A stretch of 64,000 bases of DNA from Paenibacillus vini (GCF_018403325.1 NZ_BOSL01000015.1:62001-126000), one strand, 5' to 3'. Shown: positions 8,765 through 18,502, numbered from the stretch's first letter. Notes: generated by a model from the sequence alone, not told the origin. Numbers and translations are program-made.

Positions 8765-9531
8765 CGCCGCCCAACCATAATCATCCGGGGCGACGTAGCG
8801 GCGTTATAAACCTCCTCGTCATAGCCCCCATGAATGTAATCCAGAACCAAACCAGCCTGGGAGAGCATGGAGGCAAATGCCTCGCTCTTATACAGCTTGA
8901 TCCGTTCCAGGTAATTCCTTGGTTCTTTATGCATTTCAGTACCATTGTCACGGATGTCCGTAATGGTAATTCTTTTTTTTACAAATCCGTTTTCGATAGC
9001 GCGCGTCTCCTTAATAAGCTGTCCGTCATCCACCCGCTCCGACGCGGGAACCAAATGAGCGGCCGTATAATCCGGATTGAGAAAGTCGATAATGAACCTT
9101 CCTTCCGGCTTCAGGACCCGGTATATTTCTTTTAACACTTTGAGATGCTCTTCATCCTTCTCGAAATATCCGAAGGAGCTGAACAGATTTACAACGGCGT
9201 CAAAGCCTCCCGCAAGCGGCAAATTCCGCATATCCGCCCGAAGCCAGGTTACCCGTCCATCGGGATCGTTCTTCCGGGCTTCCCTGAGCAGGACCTCTGA
9301 CAAATCCACGCCGGTTACCTCATACCCCGATTCATCCAAAGCCATGGAATGGCGGCCCATGCCGCAGCATAAATCCAATACTTTAGCTCCCGATGGCAGA
9401 TCCAGCCATTCCATCATCTTATGTACTTCCCGCTTAGCGCCCTGCACGTCGCGGTGTTTATAGACGAGCAAGTAATCTTCGCCGAAGCTTTCCTCGAACC
9501 ATTCCGCCATTCTGGTCTCCTCCCGACTCAT
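8755..9531 (-). CDS. Class I SAM-dependent methyltransferase
   Basis: A soluble Rossmann-fold methyltransferase. The SAM-binding motif I is VLDLCCGMGRH (51-61), followed by GVDLSEVLL and the post-motif RADMRNLPLAGGFDAVVNLFSSFGY in shorter steps. The substrate cannot be read from the sequence. Two starts are possible: the ATG at 9531 (SD GAGGA) and the one at 9510, which gives MAEWFEESFG and has the stronger SD GGGAGGAG. It forms a coupled pair with the downstream metallo-hydrolase. No known pathway is implied by the neighbours. Confidence 0.88.
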   Translation of the reverse strand: MSREETRMAEWFEESFGEDYLLVYKHRDVQGAKREVHKMMEWLDLPSGAKVLDLCCGMGRHSMALDESGYEVTGVDLSEVLLREARKNDPDGRVTWLRADMRNLPLAGGFDAVVNLFSSFGYFEKDEEHLKVLKEIYRVLKPEGRFIIDFLNPDYTAAHLVPASERVDDGQLIKETRAIENGFVKKRITITDIRDNGTEMHKEPRNYLERIKLYKSEAFASMLSQAGLVLDYIHGGYDEEVYNAATSPRMIMVGRRCA

Positions 9532-9626
9532 ACGCTTTCCTCTGTCTATCTTTTCATAGCCTTAATTGTACCTCCTGAACCATAACGAGACAAACGAAAA
9601 AACATACTCCCCCGTATATAAAACAG

Positions 9627-9649
9627 AAGGGAGCCGAATGGCTCCCCTT
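9627..9649 (-). terminator. Terminator after the PrsA-like gene
   Basis: On the minus strand GGGAGCC and GGCTCCC form a seven-pair stem with a four-base loop (ATTC), followed by CTTCTGTTTTATATA. The T tract is modest. Confidence 0.6.
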
Positions 9650-9673
9650 GTCCTGCAGTTCAGATAACAGTCA

Positions 9674-10843
9674 TTATTCTGCTGTATTTGTATCCGTTGT
9701 CGAAGCTTCCGCTTTGTCGGTCAGCGTATTCTTGATGTCAGCCTTGCTGCGGATCTCTTCAATCCAAGTTCCAGTCAACTGGCCTACCTGTTGAGAAACA
9801 AGCCCCTTGCGGATCTCTTCCTTCTTCTCTTCCAGCGTTGCCGTATGGGCTTCTTTACGGTCGGTCAGTTTGATGACCTGATAACCGGCTTCCGTTTTCA
9901 CAGGGCTGCTGATTTCATCTTTTGCCAGTTTGAAGGCCGCATTCTCAACAGCTTCTTCCACTTGCCCGCGGGCAAAGAAATCGGTATCCCCGCCGTTAGC
10001 CTTCGTGGCTTCATCCAGCGACTTGCTCTTCGCCAGTTCGGCAAAATCCTTGCCGTCCTTCAGCTCTTTAATAATTTCTTTCGCTTCGTCTTCCGTCTGT
10101 ACAAGAATCACGGATGTCCGTACTTGCTCCGGCGTATCGAAAGAAGCTTTGTTATCTTCAAAAGTTTGCTTGATTTGCTCATCGGTGACCTTCACCTGCG
10201 GCTCAAGCAGTTGGGTCAAAAGCTCATTCATTCTGATATTTTCGCGCAGATCTTCCATGGTCATTGCGCTGGACGCCAACGCTTGTTCCAGGTTCTCTTG
10301 GGAGCCGAAATTCTCTACGTATTTTTCGATTTCCTTGTCGATCTCGGTATCAGGATACACAATGTTTTGCTTTTTCGCTTCTTGGTCGATGAGCTTCATA
10401 GTGATCAGTTTATCCAATGCCTGCTCATTGGCACCGCCTACAGACATTTCGTCATAAAGCTGATCCTTGGTAATTTCTTCACCGTTGACGGTAGCGACAG
10501 CCTCGACCTTCTTCCCGGAAACGAGCGGGATGATTACGGCTGCGATCAACAAGACCGCAAGCACCAGAGAGACGATTTGCCATACTTTATTGCCATTGCC
10601 TCCGCCGCCGGATTGTGGCGCTTCCGCCTCCCCTTCCGACTCCGCCTCTGCCTCGGAATCCTGTTCCGATATCAGAGCCATCGCTTCTCCTTCATGGACT
10701 TGAGGAATAAAGCTATCCTCCTGGACCGATGCCTCCGGATCCTGAACAGGGGCTTGTCCTTCTTCAGCCACGCTCTCGGAGACTTCCGGCTGATCCTCCG
10801 GTTCTTTTATTGATTCTAAATCCTTATTCTCTTTCTCATCCAT
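9674..10843 (-). CDS. Membrane-anchored PrsA/SurA-like peptidyl-prolyl isomerase
   Basis: Folds secreted proteins at the outer face of the membrane. The protein starts with about 85 acidic residues (Glu/Asp/Ser-rich, no Cys), then a single membrane helix (WQIVSLVLAVLLIAAV...), a SurA-N-like helical region and a parvulin rotamase domain (about residues 240-330, with VRTSVILVQT, GKDFAELAK, GGDTDFFARG and EAGYQVIKL). Classical PrsA is a lipoprotein; this one is anchored by a helix with the acidic tail inside. The ATG at 10843 follows AAGGGAG at 11 bases; a second ATG seven codons upstream (10864) is possible but has a poorer SD. Confidence 0.9.
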   Translation of the reverse strand: MDEKENKDLESIKEPEDQPEVSESVAEEGQAPVQDPEASVQEDSFIPQVHEGEAMALISEQDSEAEAESEGEAEAPQSGGGGNGNKVWQIVSLVLAVLLIAAVIIPLVSGKKVEAVATVNGEEITKDQLYDEMSVGGANEQALDKLITMKLIDQEAKKQNIVYPDTEIDKEIEKYVENFGSQENLEQALASSAMTMEDLRENIRMNELLTQLLEPQVKVTDEQIKQTFEDNKASFDTPEQVRTSVILVQTEDEAKEIIKELKDGKDFAELAKSKSLDEATKANGGDTDFFARGQVEEAVENAAFKLAKDEISSPVKTEAGYQVIKLTDRKEAHTATLEEKKEEIRKGLVSQQVGQLTGTWIEEIRSKADIKNTLTDKAEASTTDTNTAE

Positions 10844-11059
10844 TGATCGATTGACTCCCTTCATTAATAAGACAGCTTTCTCTTCTCTTATGACTTTACC
10901 AGAATTATGCCCCCGTTACCTTAAGGAATTATAAAAAAACCGGGACTATTTTTAATTTTATTTTAATGTATCCATACTAAATCCAAACCTGTCATTCGTG
11001 TTATGCGGGGAAAAGGTGTAAAATGATGGGGAGAATATGTTCGGGAGGAACTGACAACC

Positions 11060-12415
11060 ATGGATTATCAAGCCTATTTTCAAAGTAAAAAAGATGCGCA
11101 TTTAAAAGAACTCGGCGAACTGCTTACGATTCCGAGCATTTCCGCCCTGTCTGAGCATAAAGCCGACGTATTGAAGGCGGCGGAATGGGTCGCCGAATCC
11201 CTGCGACGCGCCGGCATGGATAATGTAGAGGTGCATCCCACAGCGGGACATCCCGTCGTAACCGCAGAGCACCTGCATGCTCCGGGTAAACCAACCGTCC
11301 TTGTATACGGCCACTATGACGTTCAGCCGGTCGATCCCCTGAACTTGTGGGAAACGCCTCCGTTCGAGCCGTCCATCCGCGACAACAAGCTGTACGCTCG
11401 CGGTGCGACCGACGATAAAGGCCAAATGTTCCTGCATGTCAAAGCCGTCGAGGCGATTCTGGCCCAGGAAAAAGAGCTGCCCGTTAATATCAAATTCTGT
11501 ATCGAAGGCGAAGAAGAGGTGACCAGCCCGAATCTTCCGTCCTTCCTGGAATCCCACCAGGAGCAATTGGCGGCCGACGTCATCCTGATCTCGGATACGG
11601 CGCTGCTGGCACCGGGAAAACCGGCGATCTGCATCGGGCTTCGCGGACTTTGTGCGCTTGAGGTATCCATACACACCGCCAATACCGATTTGCACTCTGG
11701 TACCTTTGGCGGAGGCGTACCAAACGCGCTGCATGCTCTCGTTGCCCTGCTTGCAACCCTGCATGATGAACAAGGGCGTGTTGCAGTTGAGGGATTCTAC
11801 AAGGGAGTTCACGAACTGACGCCGGAAATCCGTGAAGAATTCGCGAAGCAGCAGTTTGACGAGGAACAGCTTAAGCAAACGCTGGCCTTGACCGAACTTT
11901 ACGGGGAAGAAGGCTACTCCTTCGTTGAAAGAACCGGCGCGCGTCCGACTCTTGAACTAAACGGCGTCTACGGCGGTTTCCAAGGAGAAGGTACCAAAAC
12001 GGTCCTGCCGAAAGAAGCGCATGCCAAAATTACCTGCCGTCTCGTAGGCGACCAAGATCCGCAGGACATCATCGACAAAATCGAGAAGCATCTGCATGAG
12101 AACCTTCAGAAAGGTGCAACTCTTCAAGTGAAGGCCACCGAGAAAGCCCGCGCTTTCACGTGCGACCCTTCAGATCCGATGCTGCAAAAAGCGGCTGACG
12201 CGTACGAAAAGGTGTACGGAACCCGCGCGCTGTTTACGAAGGACGGCGGCTCCATTCCGATCGTGGAAACCTTGTCCCGCGTATTGTCGGCTCCGGCCGT
12301 TATGATGGGCTTCGGTCTGCCGGACGAAAACCTGCACGCCCCGAATGAACATTTCAATCTGGAAAACTTCGATAAGGGCCTGCTCACCATCGTGGAATAT
12401 CTGAAATCGCTGTAA
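11060..12415 (+). CDS. M20-family dipeptidase (carnosinase-like)
   Basis: A cytosolic two-zinc peptidase cleaving dipeptides or related amides. Zinc and catalytic residues are visible: H85 and D87 in GHYDVQP, D118 in ARGATDDKG, and the E151/E152 pair in EGEEE; the dimerisation lid domain follows. The 451-residue length and the Gly-His-Tyr-Asp-Val-Gln motif place it in the carnosinase/CNDP branch rather than with succinyl-diaminopimelate desuccinylases. The SD GGGAGGA precedes the ATG. It is monocistronic and convergent with the ribose operon, sharing a terminator. Confidence 0.92.
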   Translation: MDYQAYFQSKKDAHLKELGELLTIPSISALSEHKADVLKAAEWVAESLRRAGMDNVEVHPTAGHPVVTAEHLHAPGKPTVLVYGHYDVQPVDPLNLWETPPFEPSIRDNKLYARGATDDKGQMFLHVKAVEAILAQEKELPVNIKFCIEGEEEVTSPNLPSFLESHQEQLAADVILISDTALLAPGKPAICIGLRGLCALEVSIHTANTDLHSGTFGGGVPNALHALVALLATLHDEQGRVAVEGFYKGVHELTPEIREEFAKQQFDEEQLKQTLALTELYGEEGYSFVERTGARPTLELNGVYGGFQGEGTKTVLPKEAHAKITCRLVGDQDPQDIIDKIEKHLHENLQKGATLQVKATEKARAFTCDPSDPMLQKAADAYEKVYGTRALFTKDGGSIPIVETLSRVLSAPAVMMGFGLPDENLHAPNEHFNLENFDKGLLTIVEYLKSL

Positions 12416-12416
12416 A

Positions 12417-12476
12417 ACACAAAAAGGCCGTTCCCGCGTCAGTTCGTTATGACCGGGAGCGGCCTTTTTTTATCTT
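12417..12476. terminator. Bidirectional terminator between dipeptidase and rbsB
   Basis: AAAAAGGCCGTTCCCG (from 12421) pairs with CGGGAGCGGCCTTTTTTT (to 12471), so both strands have a long stem and a T tract. It ends the dipeptidase gene on the plus strand and the ribose operon on the minus strand. Confidence 0.9.
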
Positions 12477-12479
12477 TGC

Positions 12480-13397
12480 CTATTCCTTTGTTACCAGCTT
12501 CAATGGCGCCGGGATAGACTTCTCTACCGTTTTGCCTTGAAGTACATCATGGGCGGCCTGTACCGCGAGTTGTCCGATCAGCTCAGGCTGCTGTGCCACA
12601 GTGGCGGTCAATTGGCCCGCCTGGATCGACTTCAGCGCATCCTCATTACCGTCAAAGCCGATAACCGGAATATCCTTGCCGGAGCTTCGGATAGCTTCGA
12701 TTGCGCCGAGCGCCATTTCATCGTTGTGAGCAAATACGGCCTGCACATCTGGGTTTGCTTGCAGCAGGTTTTCCATTACGTTCAAACCTTTAACGCGGTC
12801 AAAGTCCGCGGTTTGCTTGGCGATGACTTTGAGATCCTGATCCGCCACTTCATGGAAGCCTTTGCCGCGTTCGCGGGTGGCCGATGCGCCTGCGACGCCT
12901 TCGAGTTCAACCACTTTGGCTCCTTTACCGAGCAGTTGCACGATGTATTCCGCAGCCATCTTACCGCCTTTGGCATTGTCCGAAGCGACCAGCGCTTCAA
13001 CTTCCCCTTGATCTGCGGAACGGTCCAAGGTGATGACCGGGATGCCCAAGTTATTCGCCGATTGCACTACCGTCGAGATCGCGGCCGAATCGGTCGGATT
13101 GATCAGCAAGACGTTGACGCCTTTTTGCATCAGATCGTCCACATCGTTGCTTTGTTTAGCCGAATCATTTTGCGCGTCGACAACGATCGTTTCAATGCCG
13201 AGCTTATTCGCTTCGTTTACTACGCCGTCTTTTAAGGAAACAAAGAACGGATTGTTCAAAGTGGAGACGGACAAACCGATTTTCATATTTTTAATGTCCC
13301 CGCCCGTTTTGGGCTTGGCCCAGCCCGGCGGTTCCAGAGAACAGCCGGTGGTCAGGATCAGCAGAAAGGCTGCCAGCAGGATCGTTAGCTTTTTCAT
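12480..13397 (-). CDS. rbsB: Ribose ABC transporter substrate-binding lipoprotein
   Basis: Captures ribose outside the membrane and delivers it to RbsC. A lipoprotein signal ends in LTTGC (Cys19), followed by a periplasmic-binding-protein type I fold with the typical IGLSVSTLNNPFF start, VITLDRSAD and VFAHNDEMALGAIEA. The ATG at 13397 gives 305 residues; a TTG two codons earlier also follows the GGGGG tract. It is the last gene of the rbsRKDACB operon and ends at a strong terminator. Confidence 0.96.
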   Translation of the reverse strand: MKKLTILLAAFLLILTTGCSLEPPGWAKPKTGGDIKNMKIGLSVSTLNNPFFVSLKDGVVNEANKLGIETIVVDAQNDSAKQSNDVDDLMQKGVNVLLINPTDSAAISTVVQSANNLGIPVITLDRSADQGEVEALVASDNAKGGKMAAEYIVQLLGKGAKVVELEGVAGASATRERGKGFHEVADQDLKVIAKQTADFDRVKGLNVMENLLQANPDVQAVFAHNDEMALGAIEAIRSSGKDIPVIGFDGNEDALKSIQAGQLTATVAQQPELIGQLAVQAAHDVLQGKTVEKSIPAPLKLVTKE

Positions 13398-13413
13398 AGT
13401 CAATTCTTCCCCC

Positions 13414-14382
13414 TTATGCGGATTTCTTGCGGTCGATGAGGACGGCGATCAGAATGACGATCCCTTTGACTACCATCTGGTAGAAGGATGATACGCCCAG
13501 CATGTTCAAACCGTTGTTCAGCGTACCGATAATCAGTGCGCCGATGAGCGTGCCGACGATACGGCCGCGGCCGCCGGAAAGGCTTGTTCCGCCAAGGACA
13601 ACCGCCGCAATCGCGTCGAGTTCATAGGAAGTACCGGCGGTTGGCTGCGCCGAATTCAGACGGGAGGTCAGAATCGCGCCCGCCAATGCGGACATCAGAC
13701 CCGCCAGGGTATAAATCATAATTTTTACGCGGGATACTTTAATCCCGGACACGATTGCCGCTTTTTCATTGCCGCCGATCGCATAGGTTTTGCGTCCGAA
13801 GGAAGTTTTGTGCAGCACGACCCATAGGATCGCAAACGTAATGATCATCGTAATCGCCGGCACTGGAATACCGAATTGGTAGCCGCGGCCAAACAATTGG
13901 AATGTCATGCTGTCGCCGAGTCCGGTAATCGGATTCCCGTTTGTGTAAACTAGCGTCAAGCCTCTAAAAATCGTCATCGTGGCCAGCGTTGCGATAAACG
14001 GCGCCATTTTCCCCTGGGTAATCAGGAGACCGTTCACCATCCCCATCACACCGCCGAGCAGACAGCCGACAATGATCGCGAAGATCGGATCAAATCCGGA
14101 AACCATCATGTTCGCCACAAAAGCACTGGATAACGCCAGGATGGAGCCGACGGACAAGTCGATGCCTCCGGTCAGGATGACAAAGGTCATGCCGAACGCG
14201 ATCAAGGCGTTGATCGACACCTGACGGAGCAAGTTCAATATATTAAGCGGTTCCAAAAAGCTTGGATTAAGGATCGAGACGATGATGATCAATATCGCCA
14301 GACCGAGCAGCGGACCTAACTTCTGCGTGATTTGCGAAAGCTGGAATCCTTTGGCTGCGCTTGCTTCATTCTTTGTTGTCAT
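13414..14382 (-). CDS. rbsC: Ribose ABC transporter permease
   Basis: Forms the membrane channel for ribose uptake. About eight to ten hydrophobic helices are visible along 322 residues, with the family motifs GMTFVILTGGIDLSVGS (about 60-76) and AVVLGGTSLSGGRG, the latter being the coupling region for the ATPase. It lies between rbsA and rbsB in the operon, one base after the rbsA stop. Confidence 0.96.
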   Translation of the reverse strand: MTTKNEASAAKGFQLSQITQKLGPLLGLAILIIIVSILNPSFLEPLNILNLLRQVSINALIAFGMTFVILTGGIDLSVGSILALSSAFVANMMVSGFDPIFAIIVGCLLGGVMGMVNGLLITQGKMAPFIATLATMTIFRGLTLVYTNGNPITGLGDSMTFQLFGRGYQFGIPVPAITMIITFAILWVVLHKTSFGRKTYAIGGNEKAAIVSGIKVSRVKIMIYTLAGLMSALAGAILTSRLNSAQPTAGTSYELDAIAAVVLGGTSLSGGRGRIVGTLIGALIIGTLNNGLNMLGVSSFYQMVVKGIVILIAVLIDRKKSA

Positions 14383-14383
14383 A

Positions 14384-15865
14384 TTACTGTCCCCCTGTAG
14401 CCAAAGTCATTATTTTTTCTTGCGTCGCTTCTTCTTTGCTCAATTCCCCTGTAATGCGCCCTTCGTGAACCACGACGATACGATCACTCATGCCGAGCAC
14501 CTCCGGCAATTCAGAGGAAACCATGATGATGGCGACCCCGTGCCCCGTCAGTTCGTTCATTAACTGATAAATTTCCCGTTTGGCCCCTACGTCGACACCC
14601 CGGGTCGGCTCGTCCAAAATCAGCAGCTTGGGACCGATTCCTACCCACTTTGCGATAACCACCTTCTGCTGGTTCCCCCCGGACAAATTGCCTGCCGACG
14701 TTTCGGAAGTGTGGGTTTTGATTTGCAGACGTTTGATTAACGCGTCTACGAAGGCCTTTTCGCTTTGTGCCGAGAGCAGACCCTTGGAAGTAAAGCTTTT
14801 CAAGCTTGGCAGCACCATATTTTCACGGACCGAGAAGTCCAGAACCAATCCTTCATCCTTGCGGTCCTCTGTAATAAATCCGATTCCGAGCTTCACCGCG
14901 TCGGCCGGCTTGCGAATAACGGCTTTCTTGCCGAAGACGGAAATCTCGCCGCTGTCCAGACGATCGAGGCCAAAGAGGGCTCTCATCATTTCCGTGCGTC
15001 CCGAGCCCATTAAGCCGGAAAAGCCTACAATCTCGCCAGCCCGCACCTGGAAGCTCACATTCTCGAACATGCCTTTACGTGAGGCGTTCTTCACTTCGAG
15101 AACCGTTTTGCCAAGCGATGGCGTCCGTGCAGGATACCGCTCGGTGAGCTCCCTGCCGACCATTTTCTTGACCACTTCATCAAAGCTGGTTTCCGGAATG
15201 TCCTTCGTATCCACGGTCCGGCCGTCACGCATGACGGTGATCCGATCGCAGATCGTAAAAATCTCCTCCATCCGATGCGATATATAAACGATGGAAACGC
15301 CGTCCTTTTTCAGCGATGCAATGACTTCAAACAGCTTCTGGATCTCCCTTTCCGTCAGTGCCGAGGTCGGTTCATCCATGATGATTACCTTTGTATCCGT
15401 CAGTAGCGCTTTCGCAATCTCGATCATTTGCTGCTGGCCAACCGAGCATTCCCCGGCTTCTACACCAAGCGGAATATCGACGGACAATTTCTTGAATTGC
15501 TCGTTTGCAAGCGTCTTCATTTCATTGCTCTTCAGTAAACCCCATCGCGAGGAAATTTCCCTGCCGATAAACATGTTCTCCAGCACGGTCATATCCGGCC
15601 AAACGTTCAGCTCTTGGTGAATAAAAGCTATCCCCCGGCGTTCCGCTTCTTTCGGGTTTGCAAAATACGTTTCCTCGCCGTCGATGAGAATGGTGCCCTC
15701 ATCCCGGGCATGCAGCCCGGTCAGTATATTCATTAGCGTCGACTTGCCAGCGCCGTTCTCCCCCATCAGGGCGTGAACCTCACCTTCGCGGAGGTCAAAA
15801 TCAACCCCGGATAACACCTGGTTGGAACCGAACGCCTTGTGAATCCCTTTCATTTGAATCTGCAT
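14384..15865 (-). CDS. rbsA: Ribose ABC transporter ATP-binding protein, two ABC domains
   Basis: Drives ribose import by ATP hydrolysis. Two ABC modules lie in tandem over 493 residues. The first has Walker [10 protein letters not shown] (35-43), signature [13 protein letters not shown] and Walker [12 protein letters not shown]. The second lacks a canonical P-loop ([11 protein letters not shown]) but keeps the signature LSGGNQQKV and Walker [13 protein letters not shown]. This asymmetry is normal for sugar ABC ATPases of the RbsA/XylG class. Confidence 0.96.
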   Translation of the reverse strand: MQIQMKGIHKAFGSNQVLSGVDFDLREGEVHALMGENGAGKSTLMNILTGLHARDEGTILIDGEETYFANPKEAERRGIAFIHQELNVWPDMTVLENMFIGREISSRWGLLKSNEMKTLANEQFKKLSVDIPLGVEAGECSVGQQQMIEIAKALLTDTKVIIMDEPTSALTEREIQKLFEVIASLKKDGVSIVYISHRMEEIFTICDRITVMRDGRTVDTKDIPETSFDEVVKKMVGRELTERYPARTPSLGKTVLEVKNASRKGMFENVSFQVRAGEIVGFSGLMGSGRTEMMRALFGLDRLDSGEISVFGKKAVIRKPADAVKLGIGFITEDRKDEGLVLDFSVRENMVLPSLKSFTSKGLLSAQSEKAFVDALIKRLQIKTHTSETSAGNLSGGNQQKVVIAKWVGIGPKLLILDEPTRGVDVGAKREIYQLMNELTGHGVAIIMVSSELPEVLGMSDRIVVVHEGRITGELSKEEATQEKIMTLATGGQ

Positions 15866-15879
15866 AACGGGTCCTCCTT

Positions 15880-16278
15880 TTAACCGAAATAAACTCCTGA
15901 TTGTAAAATAATGTTGGCATACGGTTTGGCTTCTCCCGTGCGGATAACGACTTTCGACTTCCGCGTCAGTTCCTTGAATCTTTCATGAGGACATTGCTCT
16001 ATGGGTTTGCCCCCAAACTTCTGATCTATATAACGGAAAGCTTCCGGATTGTCCGTCTGCATTTCTTCCGCGATGACGACCGTTTCGATCTCCATATCGG
16101 CTGCAATCGCGTTGACCGTGTCTTCAAAGCTCGGAGATCCGAGTGTTAGCGCCAGGTCGATCTTTGGCACGCCCTCCGGTACGGGAAGTCCGACATCCCC
16201 GATGACGATTGTATCCGTATGGCCTAGGTCGGCAAGAACTTTGGATATATGACTGTTTATGATTCCCTGCTTCTTCAT
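15880..16278 (-). CDS. rbsD: D-ribose pyranase
   Basis: Interconverts the pyranose and furanose forms of ribose so that RbsK receives a usable anomer. The 132-residue protein starts [22 protein letters not shown], with the catalytic His20 in LADLGH, and ends with the [11 protein letters not shown] motif typical of the family. Its ATG follows the rbsK stop directly (TAAATG), so translation is coupled. Confidence 0.96.
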   Translation of the reverse strand: MKKQGIINSHISKVLADLGHTDTIVIGDVGLPVPEGVPKIDLALTLGSPSFEDTVNAIAADMEIETVVIAEEMQTDNPEAFRYIDQKFGGKPIEQCPHERFKELTRKSKVVIRTGEAKPYANIILQSGVYFG

Positions 16279-17157
16279 TTACAATTGCGCCTCCACTTCC
16301 CGGCGGGTCGGCATGCCGCCCTGCGCCCCGAATTTCGTGACCGACAATGAAGCGGCACGATTGGCAAAGCGAACGCTCTCATATAGCGGCTGCCCTTCGG
16401 CCAAAGCAACGGCAAAGGCCGCGTTAAAGGTGTCGCCCGCGCCCGTCGTATCCACAACCTCCACCTTATAGGATGGAACGAGCTTTTCTTCACTGCCGTC
16501 AAAATAACGAACACCCCGGCTGCCCTCGGTAATGAACAGCTTGTTCGGATACTTGCGCAGCGCTTCGGAAACGCTAAGATCCGGGAACAAAATAGCGGCT
16601 TCATGTTCATTCGGCGTGATATATGCCGCATTCTCGATGACTTCCTCCTCTAACGGCCGGGCCGGTGCGGGATTCAGCAAAAGCGGAATGCCGAGCTTTC
16701 GGCAAATCCGGCTGACATGGGTTACGGTTTCCACCGGAATTTCCTGTTGAATCATGACCATAGCGGCATCTTCGAATGCTTGGATCGATTTGTCGACATA
16801 AGCCGGTGTAACCTCATTATTCGCTGCTTTCACAACAACAATGCTGTTGTCCCCTTCAGCCAGAATGATGTGGGCCGTTCCGCTTTCCATGTGTGTAACC
16901 GGTTCCACATAATCGATAGAAACCGCATTCCGTTTAAAGTTGTTTAAAATGTCTTGGGCGAAATGATCGTCTCCCACGCGGCCGATCATCGTTACATCGG
17001 CACCAAGCCGTGCCGCAGCTACCGCCTGGTTAGCTCCCTTACCGCCGGGAACCGTTTTGAAGCTTTCCCCTAGTACCGTTTCACCGGCTCCGGGACGCTT
17101 AGATGAGGTTACTACAAGATCTATGGATGAACTCCCTATCACAACAATTTTAGTCAT
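16279..17157 (-). CDS. rbsK: Ribokinase
   Basis: Phosphorylates ribose to ribose 5-phosphate. With the start at 17157 (ATG overlapping the rbsR stop by eight bases) it has 292 residues, the normal size; the longer reading frame upstream has no support. PfkB-family motifs are present: PGGKGANQA (37-45) and DTTGAGDTF (236-244) with the catalytic Asp. It is the second gene of the ribose operon. Confidence 0.96.
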   Translation of the reverse strand: MTKIVVIGSSSIDLVVTSSKRPGAGETVLGESFKTVPGGKGANQAVAAARLGADVTMIGRVGDDHFAQDILNNFKRNAVSIDYVEPVTHMESGTAHIILAEGDNSIVVVKAANNEVTPAYVDKSIQAFEDAAMVMIQQEIPVETVTHVSRICRKLGIPLLLNPAPARPLEEEVIENAAYITPNEHEAAILFPDLSVSEALRKYPNKLFITEGSRGVRYFDGSEEKLVPSYKVEVVDTTGAGDTFNAAFAVALAEGQPLYESVRFANRAASLSVTKFGAQGGMPTRREVEAQL

Positions 17158-18139
17158 TTTTCTCCGCCTTTCTGGTCGTATCCCGCTCCGTAAACGTAAC
17201 AGGCATCTGAATGGTATGGTTATCCAATGCTTCTTTCTCAATTAATTGGATGAGCAAACGAGCCGCTGCTCTTCCCATTTCGTAGGCCGGCTGCCGAATC
17301 GTCGTTAGCGGCGGTGTCAGCAGGCTGCTGAGCGGGATATCGTCAAACCCGATAATCTGCACGTCCTCCGGAACCTTTTTGCCGAGCCGCAAAGCTTCAT
17401 GGAGCACCGCCGCAGCCACGATATCGTTACTGGCAATGACTCCGTCGGTGTCGGGAACCTTGCGAAACACTTCCTTCGCCCAAACGCCCGCTTCCGCGAT
17501 GCCGAACGAAGAACTCTGGATCACTTGAAAAGCGATATCCAGATCCTTCAGTGTTTCCGCCGCTCCCCGAAATCGGTCCATCGCCGGCCGGACTCGCTCA
17601 GGCCCCTGAATCACCGCAATATTTCGGCTTCCGCGAGCAGCGATCTCCTGGGCAGCCAATCTCCCGCCCTCATAGCCGTCCGAGTAAACGGAGGGACGAT
17701 TGTCCATCGTACGGTCCAAAAACACGACCGGAATGTTCAGCTTGCGATAAGCATGGGTGTCCGGATCGTTGGTGGAAGCAATCATGCCGACTACATTATT
17801 TTGCACAAAAGTTTGAATATATTCTTGTTCTTTACTTGATTTCTCATCGCTATTGCCAAATATGATCCGAAAGTCATTCTCCTGCATCTCATCCTCCACC
17901 CCGCGAGCAAGCTCGGGAAAGAACGGGTTGGCGATGTCGGGCAGCAGCAGGCCGATCAGCCTCGACTTTCGTTTGTAAAGGGATCTCGCAACTTCATTCG
18001 GCGTATAATGCAGCTCCTTGATAGCGGTTTCAACCTTCTTGCGGGTGTCCTCATGTACATAGCCTGTCTCATTGATGACCCGCGAAACGGTCGCTACCGA
18101 AACGCCTGCATGTTTTGCCACATCTCTTATTGTAGCCAT
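17150..18139 (-). CDS. rbsR: LacI-family repressor of the ribose operon
   Basis: Represses the ribose operon in the absence of ribose. The N-terminal helix-turn-helix (MATIRDVAKHAGVSVATVSR, residues 1-20, hinge to about 60) is followed by a periplasmic-binding-like sensor domain over 329 residues. It is the first gene of the operon and overlaps rbsK. A LacI-type operator lies about 20 bases upstream of its start, indicating autoregulation. Start chosen from the SD GAGGAGAG. Confidence 0.95.
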   Translation of the reverse strand: MATIRDVAKHAGVSVATVSRVINETGYVHEDTRKKVETAIKELHYTPNEVARSLYKRKSRLIGLLLPDIANPFFPELARGVEDEMQENDFRIIFGNSDEKSSKEQEYIQTFVQNNVVGMIASTNDPDTHAYRKLNIPVVFLDRTMDNRPSVYSDGYEGGRLAAQEIAARGSRNIAVIQGPERVRPAMDRFRGAAETLKDLDIAFQVIQSSSFGIAEAGVWAKEVFRKVPDTDGVIASNDIVAAAVLHEALRLGKKVPEDVQIIGFDDIPLSSLLTPPLTTIRQPAYEMGRAAARLLIQLIEKEALDNHTIQMPVTFTERDTTRKAEKND

Positions 18140-18159
18140 CTCAACTTATCTCTCCTCAT

Positions 18160-18209
18160 TGTGGAACCGGTTACACATTTAAAATAACACATTGAATTTG
18201 ACTTAGCAA
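18160..18209 (-). promoter_or_regulatory. Ribose operon promoter and RbsR/CcpA-type operator
   Basis: On the minus strand TTGCTA (18209-18204), a 17-bp spacer and TATTTT (18186-18181) form a promoter. Immediately downstream lies the palindrome TGTGTAACCGGTTCCACA (18177-18160), a LacI-family operator. Its core TGTAACCGGTTCCA differs from the cre consensus TGWAANCGNTNWCA at one base, so CcpA could also bind. Confidence 0.75.
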
Positions 18210-18268
18210 GATTTGATTCGCAGGGGATTGTTACCATGTGGGCACAGCCGTTCTATGTTACAAAGATA

Positions 18269-18400
18269 TTAATACACACCTTGAATGATAATGCCCTGTA
18301 ACCTATTGGTTTCTAATATCTCTGCGTAAATCATAACCAAGAGTATGACTATAACAACAAGAAGCGAGGCGATTAACATTAATAATTTGCGATTATCCAT
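18269..18400 (-). CDS. Small single-helix membrane protein, 43 aa
   Basis: A short gene between rbsR and gerE on the minus strand. It begins MDNRKLLMLIAS, continues through one strongly hydrophobic helix (residues about 5-26, many Val/Leu/Ile) and ends with a short tail NRLQGIIIQGVY. AAGGAGG lies 12 bases before the ATG, a little far but strong. I do not recognise a family. The reading frame, SD and hydrophobic pattern support a real small protein, though its function is unknown. Confidence 0.5.
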   Translation of the reverse strand: MDNRKLLMLIASLLVVIVILLVMIYAEILETNRLQGIIIQGVY

Positions 18401-18502
18401 AGTAACCTATTTCCTCCTTCTTAACTTACTCGGGAATTATTGCAGTCTAAAAAGGCTTTATGAATAGCTAATAATCAATCATCAAGTTTATGCTTATTCT
18501 AG

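Noticed and set aside
17158-17241. Longer start for ribokinase
   Set aside because: The extension lies inside the rbsR coding region, lacks an SD and is not part of the family; ATG 17157 gives the normal 292-residue enzyme.
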